Source of the DNA: Streptomyces sp. Edi4
Lineage (GTDB): Bacteria; Actinomycetota; Actinomycetes; Streptomycetales; Streptomycetaceae
Assembly: GCF_040253615.1 (NCBI RefSeq)
Contig: NZ_JBEJGY010000004.1
Location: forward strand, 1,922,001 to 1,986,000
DNA: 64,000 nucleotides
Direction: 5' to 3'
Position numbers and translations under genes: made by a program. The notes beneath the pieces are model-generated. The model had not been told where the DNA came from. It did not search any database and was given only the letters and a program-made list of their open reading frames with translations. Positions 18,485 to 26,467 of this stretch are shown here, piece by piece. Within the stretch, counting starts at the first letter, position 1; the number at the start of each line of letters is the position of its first letter.

Positions 18485-19405
18485 ATGGGCGTGGCGCCGG
18501 TCGTGCGTGGGTACCCGCACCTCGAAACCATCCGCACCGCCCTCACCGCGCTGCACCGCCGCCTGCCCCCCGACGCACTCCACGCGTACGCCACCAGCGT
18601 CCTGCCCGCCGACGTCGCCTTCGCCGACCAGGACGACCTGCACCTGGGCGCCCAGCGCGTGGCCCGCGCCCTGGTCCAGCACCTGCGGCTGCCCGACGCC
18701 CGGATGATCGTCGGTTTCCGCGAGATGCGGCACGCGGCCGGCGTCGAACTGACCGCCGGGCCCGAGTACTTCATCGAGCTGAACGACCGCTTCCGTACCC
18801 ACCGCAGGGACATCGGCGCGGCCCTCGCGCACGAGATCACCCACGTGCTGCTCCACCGCCTCGGCCTCTCCTTCCCCGGCACCCGCGACAACGAGATCCT
18901 GACCGACACCGCGACCACCTATCTGGGCGCGGGCTGGCTGCTGCTCGACGCGTTCCGCGAGGACGCGCTGTCCAGCCAGAAGCTGGGCTATCTGACGCCC
19001 GAGGAGTTCGGGTACGTCCTGGCCAAGCGGGCCGCGCTGTTCGGCGAGGACCCCTCCCCCTGGTTCACCAGTCCGCAGGCCTACCCCGCGTATACGGCGG
19101 GCGCCGCCCTGGCCCGCCGTGACGGGCAGCGGCCTCCGCTGGCCGCGGCGGGCCGGGCGGGGCGGCGGCGCTACGCGAAGGACCGGCGGGACGCCCAGGA
19201 GCACGGCGGCGTCCGGGCCGACGCCGCCTCACTCCACTCCCCCCACTCCCCCTCGTCCCCCTACTCCTTCGAATCCGGCCCGGACGGGCTGCGGGTCTCC
19301 TTCGCCTGCCCGACCTGCTGCCAGCGGATCCGCCTGGCGGCGGCGCGGGGCCGGGTGCGGGCGCGGTGCGGGCTGTGCCGCACGGTCCTGGAGTGCGACA
19401 CATAA
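18485..19405 (+). CDS. HExxH metallopeptidase-like protein with C-terminal zinc ribbon
   Basis: A 306-residue protein I cannot name. HEITH at 116-120 sits in the helix ALAHEITHVLLHRLG. E137 in NEILTDTATTYLGAG follows 17 residues after the last histidine, the layout of a gluzincin-type zinc site (HExxH...E). After a low-complexity linker (His/Ser/Pro-rich, about 240-262), the C-terminus has CPTC at 275-278 and CGLC at 295-298, likely a structural zinc ribbon. The front part has no signal peptide. A cytoplasmic ImmA/IrrE-like or SprT-like protease is possible, but neither family fits clearly. Confidence 0.7.
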   Translation: MGVAPVVRGYPHLETIRTALTALHRRLPPDALHAYATSVLPADVAFADQDDLHLGAQRVARALVQHLRLPDARMIVGFREMRHAAGVELTAGPEYFIELNDRFRTHRRDIGAALAHEITHVLLHRLGLSFPGTRDNEILTDTATTYLGAGWLLLDAFREDALSSQKLGYLTPEEFGYVLAKRAALFGEDPSPWFTSPQAYPAYTAGAALARRDGQRPPLAAAGRAGRRRYAKDRRDAQEHGGVRADAASLHSPHSPSSPYSFESGPDGLRVSFACPTCCQRIRLAAARGRVRARCGLCRTVLECDT

Positions 19406-19601
19406 ACGCGCGCGGGACGCGGAACCGGTCGCACGGGACCAGTCGTGCGGAAGCAGTGGCCACGACGGCGAGGAGGCGCTGTCGATGCCCGGCCCGCTCG
19501 CGCTGACGCGCGGCGGCCGGCTCGGACAGTGCGCGGCCCCGGGCGAGTGACCGCAGGACCGCCGACTGCTGGGTGAGCCCGCCCCGCGAGGCACGCGAAG
19601 G

Positions 19602-19637
19602 CCCGCCGGGCCCCCGGAGAGAAGGGGGCGGGGCGGG
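19602..19637 (-). terminator. Terminator of the secreted ribonuclease gene
   Basis: CCCGCCGGGCCCCC (19602-19615) and GGGGGCGGGGCGGG (19624-19637) pair with two internal mismatches across an 8-nt loop. The hairpin lies 25 bp after the ribonuclease stop. Confidence 0.55.
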
Positions 19638-19661
19638 TCGGACGGATGCGGTGGGGGCGGC

Positions 19662-20093
19662 TCAGCAGCCGAAGTCGACCAGGCGGAACGTGGCGTAGTG
19701 GTCGGCGGTGTAGTAGTCCTCCTGGGACTGCTCGCCGGTGATGATCCGGCGGGTGCCCCGGGTCGGGGCGCCCGGGGTGATCACCGTGTACTCGTGGTAG
19801 TAGCCGTTGCTCTCCTGGGGCAGTACGCCTTCGCGGTTCTGGAAGACGACGCCGTCCTGGGAGTACGGGAAGGGGCCGCCCTGGTCGATGAGGTCCAGGG
19901 TGTCGTGCGCCTGCGAGGGCAGCGCCGAGTAGCAGACACTGCCGGCCGAGCGCACGGACAGGGAGGCCGTCATGTGAGTGGTCGCGGGGGCGGCGGAGGC
20001 GGTGGTGACGGCGGGTCCCGCGAGGAGCGCGAGGGCCGCCGTCGCGGCGCCGGCCAGGGCCTTGAAGCGTGGGGGGATCGTCATGAGCCCCAT
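19662..20093 (-). CDS. Secreted guanyl-specific ribonuclease, RNase Sa type
   Basis: A 143-residue precursor with a signal peptide (ALAGAATAALALLAGPAVTTASA). The mature part is strikingly close to Streptomyces RNase Sa: VCYSALPSQAHDTLDLI, GPFPYSQDGVVFQNRE, YYHEYTVITPGAPTRGTRRI and DHYATFRLVDFGC. These segments hold the catalytic Glu (YHEYT), Arg (TRGTRR) and His (DHYATF). The two cysteines near the ends of the mature chain match the single disulfide of the family. It cleaves RNA after guanosine outside the cell. No barstar-type inhibitor gene is next to it. An alternative start 9 nt downstream (MTIPPRFKAL) is equally plausible. Confidence 0.95.
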   Translation of the reverse strand: MGLMTIPPRFKALAGAATAALALLAGPAVTTASAAPATTHMTASLSVRSAGSVCYSALPSQAHDTLDLIDQGGPFPYSQDGVVFQNREGVLPQESNGYYHEYTVITPGAPTRGTRRIITGEQSQEDYYTADHYATFRLVDFGC

Positions 20094-20227
20094 GGTGACG
20101 CGCGTAGAGCGGCGTCTTCAACGCCAACTCCGTTGATTTTTCCACTTGTTCACCCGACCCGACCGGTGCGTCACAAACAAGCCACGGTGGGTTAAGCCGT
20201 ACGCCACCCCGGCTCGTCCGCCTCCCC

Positions 20228-21142
20228 CTACCGCGACCCGTACACCGCCCCCGGCCTCTCGGCGCGCGCGAGGAGTTCCAGGGCCGCCTCGCCGGCCTCC
20301 CGCGCGCTCCAGCGGGCCCCCTTGTCGCGGGTGGGCCCCGGGCGCCAGCCCTCCATCACCGTGATGCGGCCGGCCTCCGCCTCGAAGACCCGGCCCGTGA
20401 CGCCTTCGCAGGCCGCCGAGCCCAGCCACACGACCAGGGGTGAGACGTTCTCCGGCGCCATCGCGTCGAAGGCGCCCGCTCCGCCGGGCGCCGCCATCGC
20501 CTGTGCGAAGGCGGCCTCGGTCATCCGGGTGCGGGCCGCCGGGGCGATCGCGTTGACCTGGACGCCGTAGCGCCCCAGTTCGGCGGCAGCGACCAGGGTC
20601 AGGCCCACGATGCCCGCCTTCGCGGCGCTGTAGTTGCCCTGCCCCACCGAGCCCAGCAGACCGGCTCCCGAGCTGGTGTTGACCACACGCGCGGCCACCT
20701 CGCGGCCCGCCTTCACCTCGGCGCGCCAGTGCGAGGCGGCGTGCTTCAGGGGCAGGAAGTGGCCTTTGAGGTGGACCCGCATCACGGCGTCCCAGTCGTC
20801 CTCGTCCAGGTTGACCAGGGTGCGGTCGCGCAGGAACCCGGCGTTGTTGACCAGGGTGTGCAGCGCGCCGAAGGCGTCGAGGGCGCTCGCGACGAGTGAG
20901 GCCGCGCCCTCGGTCGTGGCGATGTCGCCGCCGTGCGCGATCGCCTCGCCGCCCGCCGCACGGATCTCCTCGACCACCGCCTGGGCGGGGCCCTGCGAGC
21001 CGCCCGCGCCGTCGAGTGCGACCCCCAGGTCGTTGACGACCACCCGTGCCCCCTGCTCGGCGAAGGCGTGGGCGTGGGCGCGCCCGAGCCCCCGTCCCGC
21101 GCCGGTCACGATCACGACCCGGCCCTCGCACAGTCTGCTCAT
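20228..21142 (-). CDS. Short-chain dehydrogenase, Rv3548c-like
   Basis: A 304-residue SDR. The NAD(P) motif is TGAGRGLGRAHA, and NNAGF, the catalytic Ser region VVNTSSGAGLLG and YSAAK complete the site. The VVVNDLGV segment after the nucleotide site resembles hydroxyacyl-CoA dehydrogenases of multifunctional beta-oxidation enzymes. Its ATG overlaps the stop of the next SDR by 4 nt, so the pair is coupled. Order and orientation match the mycobacterial pair Rv3548c-Rv3549c beside echA20. That suggests a role in side-chain or ring beta-oxidation of steroid remnants. Confidence 0.85.
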   Translation of the reverse strand: MSRLCEGRVVIVTGAGRGLGRAHAHAFAEQGARVVVNDLGVALDGAGGSQGPAQAVVEEIRAAGGEAIAHGGDIATTEGAASLVASALDAFGALHTLVNNAGFLRDRTLVNLDEDDWDAVMRVHLKGHFLPLKHAASHWRAEVKAGREVAARVVNTSSGAGLLGSVGQGNYSAAKAGIVGLTLVAAAELGRYGVQVNAIAPAARTRMTEAAFAQAMAAPGGAGAFDAMAPENVSPLVVWLGSAACEGVTGRVFEAEAGRITVMEGWRPGPTRDKGARWSAREAGEAALELLARAERPGAVYGSR

Positions 21143-21945
21143 CTTCCGTCTCCTTCAGGCTTGTTGGGCGGCCGGTCCGCCGGTGCGCCCTGGTTGACCG
21201 TGGCCGCGGCCAGGAACGCCGGGCTCTCCCCGCCGCCATGGACCAGGAGGGACGCGCCGCTGATGTAGGACGCGCTCGCGGAGGCTAGGAAGACGGCCGC
21301 CGCCCCGACCTCGCCGGGTTCGGCCAGCCGGCCGAGCGGCACGGTCGCGCCCACCCGCGCAAGGCCTTCGCCGTCGCCGTAGTGCAGCGCGCTCAGCTCG
21401 GTGGCGACCATGCCGAGGACCAGGGTGTTGACGCGGACCTCGGGCGCCCACTCCACCGCCATCGAGCGGGCCAGGCTCTCCAGGCCGGCCTTCGCCGCGC
21501 CGTAGGCCGCCGTGCCCGGCGAGGGCCGCGTCCCGCTCACGCTGCCGATCATCACGACCGACCCGCGCGCCCGGCGCAGATGGGGCCGGGCCGCGAGCGA
21601 CGCCGTGAGCGGGGCGGTCAGATTGAGCTCCACGACGCGGGCGTGGCGCTCGGCCTCGGACTCCTCGAGCAGCCGGTAGGGCGTGCCGCCCGCGTTGTTG
21701 ACCAGCGTGTCAAGGCGCCCGATGTCGGCTGCGACCGCCGCGAAGAAGGCCCGTACGGCGCCGGGGTCGCGCAGGTCCAGCGGGCGGAACTCGGCGGTGC
21801 GGCCCGCGTGTTCGACCGGGGTGTCGGGCGGTCTTCGGGCGCAGACCACGACGTCCGCGCCCGCCGCGAGGAACGCCTTCGCGATCCCCGCGCCCACGCC
21901 CCGGGTGCCCCCGGTGACGACGACCGCCTTCCCGGTCAGCTCCAT
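21139..21945 (-). CDS. Short-chain dehydrogenase, Rv3549c-like
   Basis: A 268-residue SDR starting MELTGKAVVVTGG (ATG 21943-21945), with a GAGGAAGG ribosome binding site upstream. A longer start at 21963 would fall inside the operator-like site. It has TGGTRGVGAGIA, NNAGG, the catalytic serine in VVMIGSVSGT and YGAAKAGLESLA. The likely substrate is a hydroxyacyl-CoA of the ring-degradation pathway, inferred from its neighbours. It is the first gene of the leftward two-gene operon and divergent from echA20. Confidence 0.85.
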   Translation of the reverse strand: MELTGKAVVVTGGTRGVGAGIAKAFLAAGADVVVCARRPPDTPVEHAGRTAEFRPLDLRDPGAVRAFFAAVAADIGRLDTLVNNAGGTPYRLLEESEAERHARVVELNLTAPLTASLAARPHLRRARGSVVMIGSVSGTRPSPGTAAYGAAKAGLESLARSMAVEWAPEVRVNTLVLGMVATELSALHYGDGEGLARVGATVPLGRLAEPGEVGAAAVFLASASASYISGASLLVHGGGESPAFLAAATVNQGAPADRPPNKPEGDGR

Positions 21946-21962
21946 CCGCGCTACCTTCCTCA

Positions 21963-21981
21963 CCTAACAAATGTTTGGTGG
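21963..21981. promoter_or_regulatory. Operator-like site (KstR2-type) between SDR and echA20
   Basis: CCTAACAAATGTTTGGTGG contains the inverted repeat CAAA-TG-TTTG. It lies between the two divergent operons. An almost identical sequence lies at 31384-31403 between ipdF and fadE30. Compared with the KstR2 consensus known from mycobacteria (ANCAAGNNCTTGNT), this one differs at two fixed positions. The TetR gene at 29921-30544 is the obvious candidate binder. Confidence 0.6.
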
Positions 21982-22000
21982 AAAGGTAGCTGATCCGCCC

Positions 22001-22834
22001 ATGGGTGTCTCCACCGCGAAACCCGGTCAGGGCATGTGCCTGGTCACCGTCGACTTCCCACCCGTCAACGCCCTTCCCGTACAGGGCTGGTACGACCTCG
22101 CCGACGCGGTCCGCGCCGCCGGCCGCGATCCGGGAACCCGCTGCGTGGTGCTCGCCGCCGAGGGGCGCGGCTTCAACGCGGGCGTCGACATCAAGGAGCT
22201 GCGGCGCGACCCGGGCCGGGCGGCCCTCATCGGCGCGAACCGGGGCTGCTTCGAGGCGTTCGCCGCGGTGTACGAGTGCGAGGTGCCGGTCGTCGCGGCG
22301 GTCGGCGGGTTCTGCCTGGGCGGCGGGATCGGCCTGGCCGGCAACGCGGACGTGATCGTGGCGAGCGAGGACGCCGTCTTCGGCCTGCCCGAGCTCGACC
22401 GGGGCGCACTGGGCGCCGCCACCCACCTGGCCCGCCTGGTCCCGGCCCACCTCATGCGCGCCCTCTACTACACCGCGCGCACGGTGACGGCGGCCGAGCT
22501 GCATGCCCACGGCTCGGTGTGGAAGGTCGTCCCACGCGCTCAACTGACCGACTCGGCGCTGGAGTTGGCGGCGGAGATCGCCCGCAAGGACGGCACGCTC
22601 ATCCGGCTGGCGAAGGCCGCCATCAACGGCATCGACCCGGTGGACGTACGCCGCAGCTACCGCTTCGAGCAGGGTTTCACCTTCGAGGCGGCCCTGGACG
22701 GCGCCGGCGACCGCGTCCGGGACACCTTCGGGGCGGGTGGCTCCGCGGCGGCGCGGGCCACGGCGCCGTCCGGCGCGGCCCACGGCGGTCCGGCGCGGGC
22801 CGAGGGCGCGGAAGCCGAGGAGGCCCGCTCGTGA
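22001..22834 (+). CDS. echA20: Enoyl-CoA hydratase/ring hydrolase, EchA20-like
   Basis: A 277-residue crotonase-fold protein. The start at 22001 (MGVSTAKPGQG) is preferred because the ATG at 21971 lies within the operator-like site and has no ribosome binding site. The oxyanion-hole segments are GRGFNAGVDIKEL and GGFCLGGGIGLAGNADV. In mycobacteria EchA20 opens the last steroid ring of HIEC-CoA to give COCHEA-CoA, before IpdAB acts. The same neighbours here support that role. The C-terminus has a 30-residue Ala/Gly-rich tail. Its stop overlaps the ipdA GTG start (GTGA). Confidence 0.82.
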   Translation: MGVSTAKPGQGMCLVTVDFPPVNALPVQGWYDLADAVRAAGRDPGTRCVVLAAEGRGFNAGVDIKELRRDPGRAALIGANRGCFEAFAAVYECEVPVVAAVGGFCLGGGIGLAGNADVIVASEDAVFGLPELDRGALGAATHLARLVPAHLMRALYYTARTVTAAELHAHGSVWKVVPRAQLTDSALELAAEIARKDGTLIRLAKAAINGIDPVDVRRSYRFEQGFTFEAALDGAGDRVRDTFGAGGSAAARATAPSGAAHGGPARAEGAEAEEARS

Positions 22835-23679
22835 GAGACAAGACCATGACGCCCGAGGAGGTCGTCGCGCGGCTGCGCGACGGCATGACTCTCGGCATCG
22901 GCGGCTGGGGCTCGCGCCGCAAACCCATGGCGCTGGTCCGGGCCCTGCTGCGCTCCCCCGTCACCGACCTCACCGTGATCTCCTGCGGCGGACCCGACGT
23001 CGGCATGCTCGCCGCGGCCGGCCGGATCCGCAAGCTGGTCGCGCCCTTCGTCACGCTCGACTCGATCCCCCTTGAGCCGAACTTCCGCGCGGCGCGCGAG
23101 GCCGGGACCCTTGAGCTGATGGAGGTGGACGAGGCGATGTTCCTGTGCGGGCTGCGGGCCGCCGCCCACCGGCTGCCGTTCCTGCCGGTCCGCGCGGGCA
23201 TCGGCTCGGACGTGATGCGGGTCAACCCGGCGCTGCGTACGGTCACTTCGCCCTACGAGGACGGCGAGACGCTCGTGGCGATGCCCGCCCTGCGCATGGA
23301 CGTGGCGTTCGTCCACCTCAACCGCGCCGACCGGCTCGGCAACGGCCAGTACCTGGGCCCCGACCCCTACTTCGACGACCTGTTCTGCGAGGCCGCCGAC
23401 AGCGCGTACCTCTCCTGCGAGCGGATCGTGGACGACTTCCGCGCCGCCGTCCCGCAGACGCTGCTGGTGGCGCGGCACGCGGTCACCGGCGTCGTGGAGT
23501 GTCCCGGCGGCGCCCACTTCACCTCCTGCGCCCCCGACTACGGCCGGGACGAGGCCCTTCAGAAGCTGTACGCGACCACGCCCTGGCCCCAGTTCGCGCG
23601 GCGCTACCTTTCCGGGCCCGACGAGAAGGCCCCCCGCCGGCCGCTCGCGCGGGGCCCGTACGAGCAGGAGGCGAAATGA
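22831..23679 (+). CDS. ipdA: CoA-transferase-like hydrolase alpha subunit IpdA
   Basis: A 282-residue class I CoA-transferase-fold subunit, starting at GTG 22831 (VRDKTMTPEEVVARLRDG). The GIGGWGSRRKPMALVRALL and SCGGPDVGMLAAAGRIRKLV segments are typical. Mycobacterial IpdA pairs with IpdB. Despite the fold, the pair cleaves the carbon ring of COCHEA-CoA as a hydrolase rather than transferring CoA. The glutamate used by transferases is not needed in this subfamily. Genes on both sides overlap by 4 nt, so expression is coupled to echA20 and ipdB. Confidence 0.85.
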   Translation: MRDKTMTPEEVVARLRDGMTLGIGGWGSRRKPMALVRALLRSPVTDLTVISCGGPDVGMLAAAGRIRKLVAPFVTLDSIPLEPNFRAAREAGTLELMEVDEAMFLCGLRAAAHRLPFLPVRAGIGSDVMRVNPALRTVTSPYEDGETLVAMPALRMDVAFVHLNRADRLGNGQYLGPDPYFDDLFCEAADSAYLSCERIVDDFRAAVPQTLLVARHAVTGVVECPGGAHFTSCAPDYGRDEALQKLYATTPWPQFARRYLSGPDEKAPRRPLARGPYEQEAK

Positions 23680-24422
23680 CGGCGGACACCGCGCGCGTGA
23701 CCCGCGCCGAGTACTGCGTGATCGCCTGCGCCGAGGCCTGGCGCGACAACGGGGAAATCCTCGCCAGCCCCATGGGCCCGATCCCCTCCATCGCCGCCCG
23801 TCTGGCCCGGCGGACCTTCTCACCCGATCTGCTGCTCACCGACGGCGAGGCGATGCTGGTGGGGCCGGACGGCGAAACCGAGGGCTGGCTGCCCTACCGC
23901 AGGCATCTGGACCTGGTCACCGGCGGGTGGCGGCACGCCATGATGGGGGCGAGCCAGATCGACCGGTTCGGCAACCAGAACATCTCCTGCGTCGGCGACT
24001 GGTCACGGCCCCGGCGCCAGCTCCTCGGCGTGCGTGGCGCCCCCGTCAACTCCCTCAACCATCCGGTCAGTTACTGGGTACCCAGGCACTCGCGCCGGGT
24101 CTTCGTGCCGAAGGTCGACATGATCTGCGGCGTCGGCTACGACAGTGCGGCGGCCGCCGGCTCCTTCGCGACCCGCTTCCACCGCATCCCGCGCGTCGTG
24201 AGCGACCTCGGCGTCTTCGACTTCGGTACGCGCGACCACGCGATGCGGCTGGTGTCGCTGCATCCGGGGGTCACCGCCGAGGAGGTGCGTGAGGCGACGG
24301 CGTTCGAGCTGGCCGGGCTTGACGACCCGGCGTTCACGCGGGAGCCGAGCGCCGAGGAGCTGCGGCTGCTCCGCGAGGTCATCGATCCGGACGGGCTGCG
24401 CGAACGCGAGGTCGGGCCGTGA
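23676..24422 (+). CDS. ipdB: CoA-transferase-like hydrolase beta subunit IpdB
   Basis: A 248-residue partner of IpdA, starting MTADTARVTRAEYCVIACAE with an ATGA overlap. Recognisable segments are LLLTDGEAMLVGPDG, GASQIDRFGNQNISCVGDW and KVDMICGVGYD. The pair is expected to form a heterotetramer that opens the last ring of steroid degradation in the cytoplasm. Its stop overlaps the GTG of ipdC. Confidence 0.85.
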   Translation: MTADTARVTRAEYCVIACAEAWRDNGEILASPMGPIPSIAARLARRTFSPDLLLTDGEAMLVGPDGETEGWLPYRRHLDLVTGGWRHAMMGASQIDRFGNQNISCVGDWSRPRRQLLGVRGAPVNSLNHPVSYWVPRHSRRVFVPKVDMICGVGYDSAAAAGSFATRFHRIPRVVSDLGVFDFGTRDHAMRLVSLHPGVTAEEVREATAFELAGLDDPAFTREPSAEELRLLREVIDPDGLREREVGP

Positions 24423-25573
24423 CGCCCGGGCCCGCCGGGACGCCCCGCCCCGCCGGGACGCCGGGCCTACGAGCCGTGGAGCCCCGTATCCACACGGCGC
24501 TGACGGAGCTCACCGGGGTGCGGCATCCGCTCGTGCAGAGCGGCATGGGCTGGGTCGCGGGCCCCCGCCTGGTGTCGGCCACCGCCGACGCGGGCGCCCT
24601 CGGCATCCTGGCCTCCGCGACGATGACGCCCGGCGAACTGCGCCGCGCGGTACGCGAGGTCGCCTCCCGTACGGATCAGCCGTTCGGGGTCAACCTGCGG
24701 GCCGACGCCGGCGACGCGCGCGAGCGGGTACGGATCATCATCGAGGAAGGCGTGCGCGTGGCGTCCTTCGCGCTCGCCCCCTCCCGCGCGCTCATCGCCG
24801 AGCTCAAGGACGCGGGCGTCGTCGTGATCCCCTCCGTCGGCGCCCGGCGGCACGCGGAGAAGGTCGCGGCGTGGGGCGCGGACGCGGTGATCGTCCAGGG
24901 CGGCGAGGGCGGCGGCCACACGGGCGAGGTCGCGACCACCGTGCTGCTGCCGCAGGTTGTGGACGCGGTGGACATCCCGGTGATCGCGGCGGGCGGCTTC
25001 TTCGACGGGCGGGGCCTGGTGGCGGCGCTCGCGTACGGGGCGGCGGGCATCGCGATGGGCACGCGCTTCCTGCTGACCTCCGACTCGACGGTCCCCGACG
25101 CGGTGAAGGCGCGCTATCTGGCGGCCACGGTCAAGGACGTCACGGTGACCCGGGCCGTGGACGGTCTGCCGCACCGCATGCTGCGCACGGAACTGGTGAC
25201 GTTGCTGGAGGGCGCCGGCCGCGCCCGGGCTCTCGCGCATGCGCTGCGCCGGGCGTCCGGCTTCCGGAAGATCTCCGGGCTGAGCTGGGCGCGACTGGTC
25301 AGGGAGGGCCTGGCGGCCAAGCACGGCAAGGATTTGACGTGGAGTCAGACGCTGCTCGCGGCGAACACGCCGATGCTGTTGCGGGCGTCCATGGTCGAGG
25401 GCCGCACCGACCTCGGCGTGATGGCCTCCGGCCAGGTCGCCGGGGTGATCGAGGACCTGCCCAGCTGCGCGGAGCTCATCACCCGGGTAATGGCGGAGGC
25501 GTCGTCCACCCTGAGCGCCCTGCCGCGGCCGGCTTCAGGGGGTGCGGGGGGTGTTTGGAGCGGGGCTGGGTGA
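24419..25573 (+). CDS. ipdC: IpdC-like flavin-dependent reductase (nitronate monooxygenase fold)
   Basis: A 384-residue TIM-barrel FMN protein of the 2-nitropropane dioxygenase/nitronate monooxygenase family. Motifs are HPLVQSGMGWVAGPRLV, QGGEGGGHTGEVATT (flavin phosphate site), PVIAAGGFFDGRGL and GAAGIAMGTRFLLT. In mycobacteria IpdC acts with IpdF on 5-hydroxy HIC-CoA intermediates of the HIP pathway. The GTG at 24419 overlaps the ipdB stop. A later GTG (24476, VEPRIHTALTELTG) fits family homology as well. It is the last gene of the echA20-ipdABC operon and is followed by a repeat array. Confidence 0.8.
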   Translation: MTPGPAGTPRPAGTPGLRAVEPRIHTALTELTGVRHPLVQSGMGWVAGPRLVSATADAGALGILASATMTPGELRRAVREVASRTDQPFGVNLRADAGDARERVRIIIEEGVRVASFALAPSRALIAELKDAGVVVIPSVGARRHAEKVAAWGADAVIVQGGEGGGHTGEVATTVLLPQVVDAVDIPVIAAGGFFDGRGLVAALAYGAAGIAMGTRFLLTSDSTVPDAVKARYLAATVKDVTVTRAVDGLPHRMLRTELVTLLEGAGRARALAHALRRASGFRKISGLSWARLVREGLAAKHGKDLTWSQTLLAANTPMLLRASMVEGRTDLGVMASGQVAGVIEDLPSCAELITRVMAEASSTLSALPRPASGGAGGVWSGAG

Positions 25574-25581
25574 AGTGGCGT

Positions 25582-26360
25582 GCGGGTGCGGGCCGGATGC
25601 TCCTGGCCGTCCCCGGCCTGCGGGCCCTGCGGGCTGGGCGCGCCCCTGACAGAGCTGGGCCATAGCCCCGTGCGGGTGCAGGCCGGCTTTACCTGGCCCG
25701 TCCTCGGCCTGCGGGCCGTGTGGGGTTGGGCGCGCCCCTGACAGGGTTGGCCTCAGCCCCGTGCGGGTGCGGGTCCGCTTTGCCTGGCCGTCCTCGATCT
25801 TGCGGGCCGTGCGGGGTTGGGCCATAGCCCCCTGCGGGTGCGGGCACGCTTTGCCTGGCCCGTCCCCGGCCTGCGGGCCGAGTGTGGCTGGGCGCGCAGT
25901 TCCCCGCGCCCCTGACCGGGCTGGGGCCCCAGCCCCTTGCGGGTGCCGGCCGGCTTTTGCCTGGCCCGTCCTCGATCTGCGGGCCGAGTGTGGCTGGGCG
26001 CGCAGTTCCCCGCGCCCCTGACCGGGGTGGGGCTCCAGCCCCCTGCGGGTGTCGGCCGGATTTTGCCTGGACCGTCCCCGGCCTGCGGGCCGAGTGTGGC
26101 TGGGCGCGCAGTTCCCCGCGCCCCTGGCGGGGCTGGGTTCCAGCCCCGTGCGGGTGTGGGCCCGCTTTTTGCCTGGCCGTTCCCGGCCTGCGGGCCGAGT
26201 GTGGCTGGGCGCGCAGTTCCCCGCGCCCCTGGCGGGGCTGGGTTCCAGCCCCGTGCGGGTGTGGGCCCGCTTTTTGCCTGGCCGTTCCCGGCCTGCGGGC
26301 CGAGTGTGGCTGGACGCGCAGTTCCCCGCGCCCCTGGCACCCCTGCGGGTGCGGGGGTGC
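25582..26360. repeat. Nine-unit tandem repeat array in a gene-free stretch
   Basis: The 894 bp between ipdC and the helicase gene are almost entirely a tandem array. Units begin with GCGGGTG at 25582, 25672, 25763, 25834, 25939, 26045, 26150, 26255 and 26345. Intervals are 90, 91, 71, 105, 106, 105, 105 and 90 bp. The two units from 26150 and 26255 are nearly identical. Longer units carry GCGCAGTTCCCCGCGCCCCT followed by a hairpin such as GGGGCTGG-GTT-CCAGCCCC. Short units lack the GTTCCCCGCG block. It is not a CRISPR: there are no unique spacers of constant length. No gene is supported. Confidence 0.85.
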
Positions 26361-26467
26361 CTGCTGTCGCCTGCCGGACTGGGGCGTGATGGTTTCCCGT
26401 GCCCCAGCCTTGCGGTCGCGTACCCATACCCCCGGCGGGTTTCGGGGAGGGGCGGGTTGGGGAGATG

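Noticed and set aside
21971..22000. Upstream ATG as start for echA20
   Set aside because: It lies inside the operator-like site and has no ribosome binding site; 22001 fits better.
25582..26360. Tandem array considered as CRISPR
   Set aside because: Units have no short constant repeats with unique spacers, whole units are similar, and no cas genes are near.
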